A stretch of DNA of 5,819 nucleotides from SCGC-AAA076-P13 sp964613455 (GTDB lineage: Bacteria; Pseudomonadota; Gammaproteobacteria; Magnimaribacterales; D2472), in the NCBI GenBank assembly GCA_964613455.1, contig CAZTGS010000033.1, forward strand, positions 1 through 5,819, given 5' to 3'. This document shows, in pieces, positions 4,962 through 5,819 of this stretch. The stretch's first letter is position 1, and each line of letters opens with the position of its first letter. A model generated the notes under the pieces. It was not told where the DNA came from, did not search any database, and saw nothing but the letters and a program-made list of their open reading frames with translations. A program made the translations under genes and the position numbers.

Positions 4962-5633
4962 ATGGATTTTAGTAAATTTGCAGAATCAAGAAAAAGTGTT
5001 CGTGGCTTTTTAGATAAACCAATCCCAAAAGAGGTTATTGAAGAAATAATCAGTGGGGCTAAATGGGCTCCATCTTCATATAACACTCAAACTTGGCATA
5101 TTCATGCTGTTGGTGGTGAGGTGCTTGATAAAATAAGAAAGGGTAATGTGGATGAGACTATGGCTGGCAAGCCCCATGTGCGCGACTTTGCTTACAAAGA
5201 AGAGTATGAGGGTGAGCACAGACAAAAGCAGATTGATGTAGCTATACAGTTATTTGAAGCCATGGGAATTGAAAGAGACGATAAAGAAAAACGCATGGAC
5301 TGGATGCTCAGAGGTTTCCGTCAATTTGATGCACCTGTTTCACTTGTCCTTACATACGACAAATATTTAGAGCCTGCAGGCATTACTCATTTTGGCTTAG
5401 GATCTTTAGCTTATGGAATCATACTATCAGCTTGGGAAAGAGGAATTGGATGCGTTATTAACGGTCAAGGCATTATGCAATCTCATATTGTTAGAGAGCA
5501 CGCCAATATCCCAGACGACCAAAGCATAATGATTTGTATCGCAATGGGATACCCCGATGAAAGCTTTGCTGCAAATGATGTCCGTTCAGTTCGAGCAGAT
5601 AATAGTGAAATACTTACCTATGTAGGTTTTTGA
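4962..5633 (+). CDS. Nitroreductase-family FMN-dependent oxidoreductase
   Basis: A 223-residue flavoprotein (225 if the ATG at 4956 is used). The N-terminal SRKSVRGF (9-16) supplies the Arg/Ser residues that hold the FMN phosphate. APSSYNTQTW (36-45) matches the family pattern APSxxNxQPW, with Thr replacing the usual Pro. FGLGSLAYGIILSAWERGIGCVING (144-168) is the core helix and flavin contact region, and IPDDQSIMICIAMGYPD ends the conserved core. Family members form dimers, bind FMN, and use NAD(P)H to reduce nitroaromatics, quinones, enones or flavins; some are dehalogenases or work in cofactor synthesis. Residues 60-125, a charged helical insertion (EEYEGEHRQKQ...), resemble the longer cap seen in the 220-residue nitroreductases. 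The physiological substrate is unknown. The stop codon directly touches the stop of the convergent downstream gene. Confidence 0.9.
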   Translation: MDFSKFAESRKSVRGFLDKPIPKEVIEEIISGAKWAPSSYNTQTWHIHAVGGEVLDKIRKGNVDETMAGKPHVRDFAYKEEYEGEHRQKQIDVAIQLFEAMGIERDDKEKRMDWMLRGFRQFDAPVSLVLTYDKYLEPAGITHFGLGSLAYGIILSAWERGIGCVINGQGIMQSHIVREHANIPDDQSIMICIAMGYPDESFAANDVRSVRADNSEILTYVGF

Positions 5634-5819
5634 TTAGGATTTTTTAAAAAGGAGGGTCATTCTATCGCTCTCCCCTATTTCTAAATACTTTTCTCTATCA
5701 ACATCCTTAAGTCTAAGATTTGGAGGCAAGGTCCAAACTCCACCCGGATGATCTGTTGAATCTTTTGGATTTGCATTAATTTCTGATTTAGCCACTAGTT
5801 TAAAGCCATGCTTCTTGGC
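5634..5819 (-). CDS. C-terminal end of a probable SAM-dependent methyltransferase (runs off the window)
   Basis: Minus-strand translation gives 61 residues and a TAA stop (5634-5636), open at the window edge. Conserved-looking parts are KKHGFKLVAKSEINANPKDS, then GGVWTLPPNLRL and GESDRMTLLFKKS. GFKLVAES-like strands followed by NP.D and a final S/TDR-T-L-F strand are characteristic of the last two strands of the predicted methyltransferases of the COG4798 type, from memory. The SAM-binding N-terminal motifs lie outside the window, so the call rests on the tail only. The reading frame is supported by lack of stops across all 61 codons and the exact stop-to-stop junction with the nitroreductase gene. 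Confidence 0.6.
   Translation of the reverse strand, partial: AKKHGFKLVAKSEINANPKDSTDHPGGVWTLPPNLRLKDVDREKYLEIGESDRMTLLFKKS

Noticed and set aside
4868..5086. Minus-strand open frame of 72 codons across the nitroreductase start
   Set aside because: It overlaps the conserved N-terminus of the nitroreductase in antisense and spans the divergent promoter region; its hydrophobic tail comes from AT-rich non-coding sequence.

Overview
This is an AT-rich, gene-dense bacterial stretch. Genes overlap or abut, convergent stop codons lie 0-3 bases apart, and no gap exceeds about 125 bases. No RNA gene, insertion sequence, CRISPR array or phage gene is visible. The gene types (flavin monooxygenase, nitroreductase, a predicted methyltransferase, an outer-membrane beta-barrel with a terminal aromatic residue) and the streamlined, AT-rich, Shine-Dalgarno-poor layout suggest a Gram-negative marine bacterium, possibly a gammaproteobacterium such as the SAR86 type. 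That assignment is inference.

Layout: (1) 1-523, minus strand: N-terminal part of an FAD/NADPH flavin-containing monooxygenase, cut by the window edge. (2) 614-1921, plus strand: a complete compact Pif1-type DNA helicase. (3) 1925-4247, minus strand: a five-gene metal-handling operon. In transcription order it holds a small outer-membrane beta-barrel candidate, a secreted His-rich MerP-like HMA protein, a MerT-like three-helix membrane transporter, a CsoR-family metal-sensing repressor, and a PepSY-type membrane protein. (4) 4279-4837, minus strand: an SRPBCC-fold protein followed by a tiny two-helix membrane protein. (5) 4962-5633, plus strand: a nitroreductase-family flavoprotein. (6) 5634-5819, minus strand: C-terminal end of a probable SAM-dependent methyltransferase.

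The centre of interest is the metal operon. Its only apparent promoter region lies in the 31 bases before the first gene. There, three half-sites (ATACCC / GGGTAT / ATACCC) form two inverted repeats that bracket a TATAAG -10 box and overlap the ATG. This is the form expected of a CsoR operator, and a CsoR with the Cys-His-Cys site of Cu(I) sensors is encoded as the fourth gene. The simplest model is an autoregulated envelope pathway. Metal would cross the outer membrane with help from the barrel, be bound by the periplasmic HMA protein, and pass to the inner-membrane MerT-like carrier. There is no mercuric reductase (MerA) or MerR in the window, so a mer-like transport pair appears to have been placed under copper-type control. 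Metal identity and direction of transport are not settled by the sequence.
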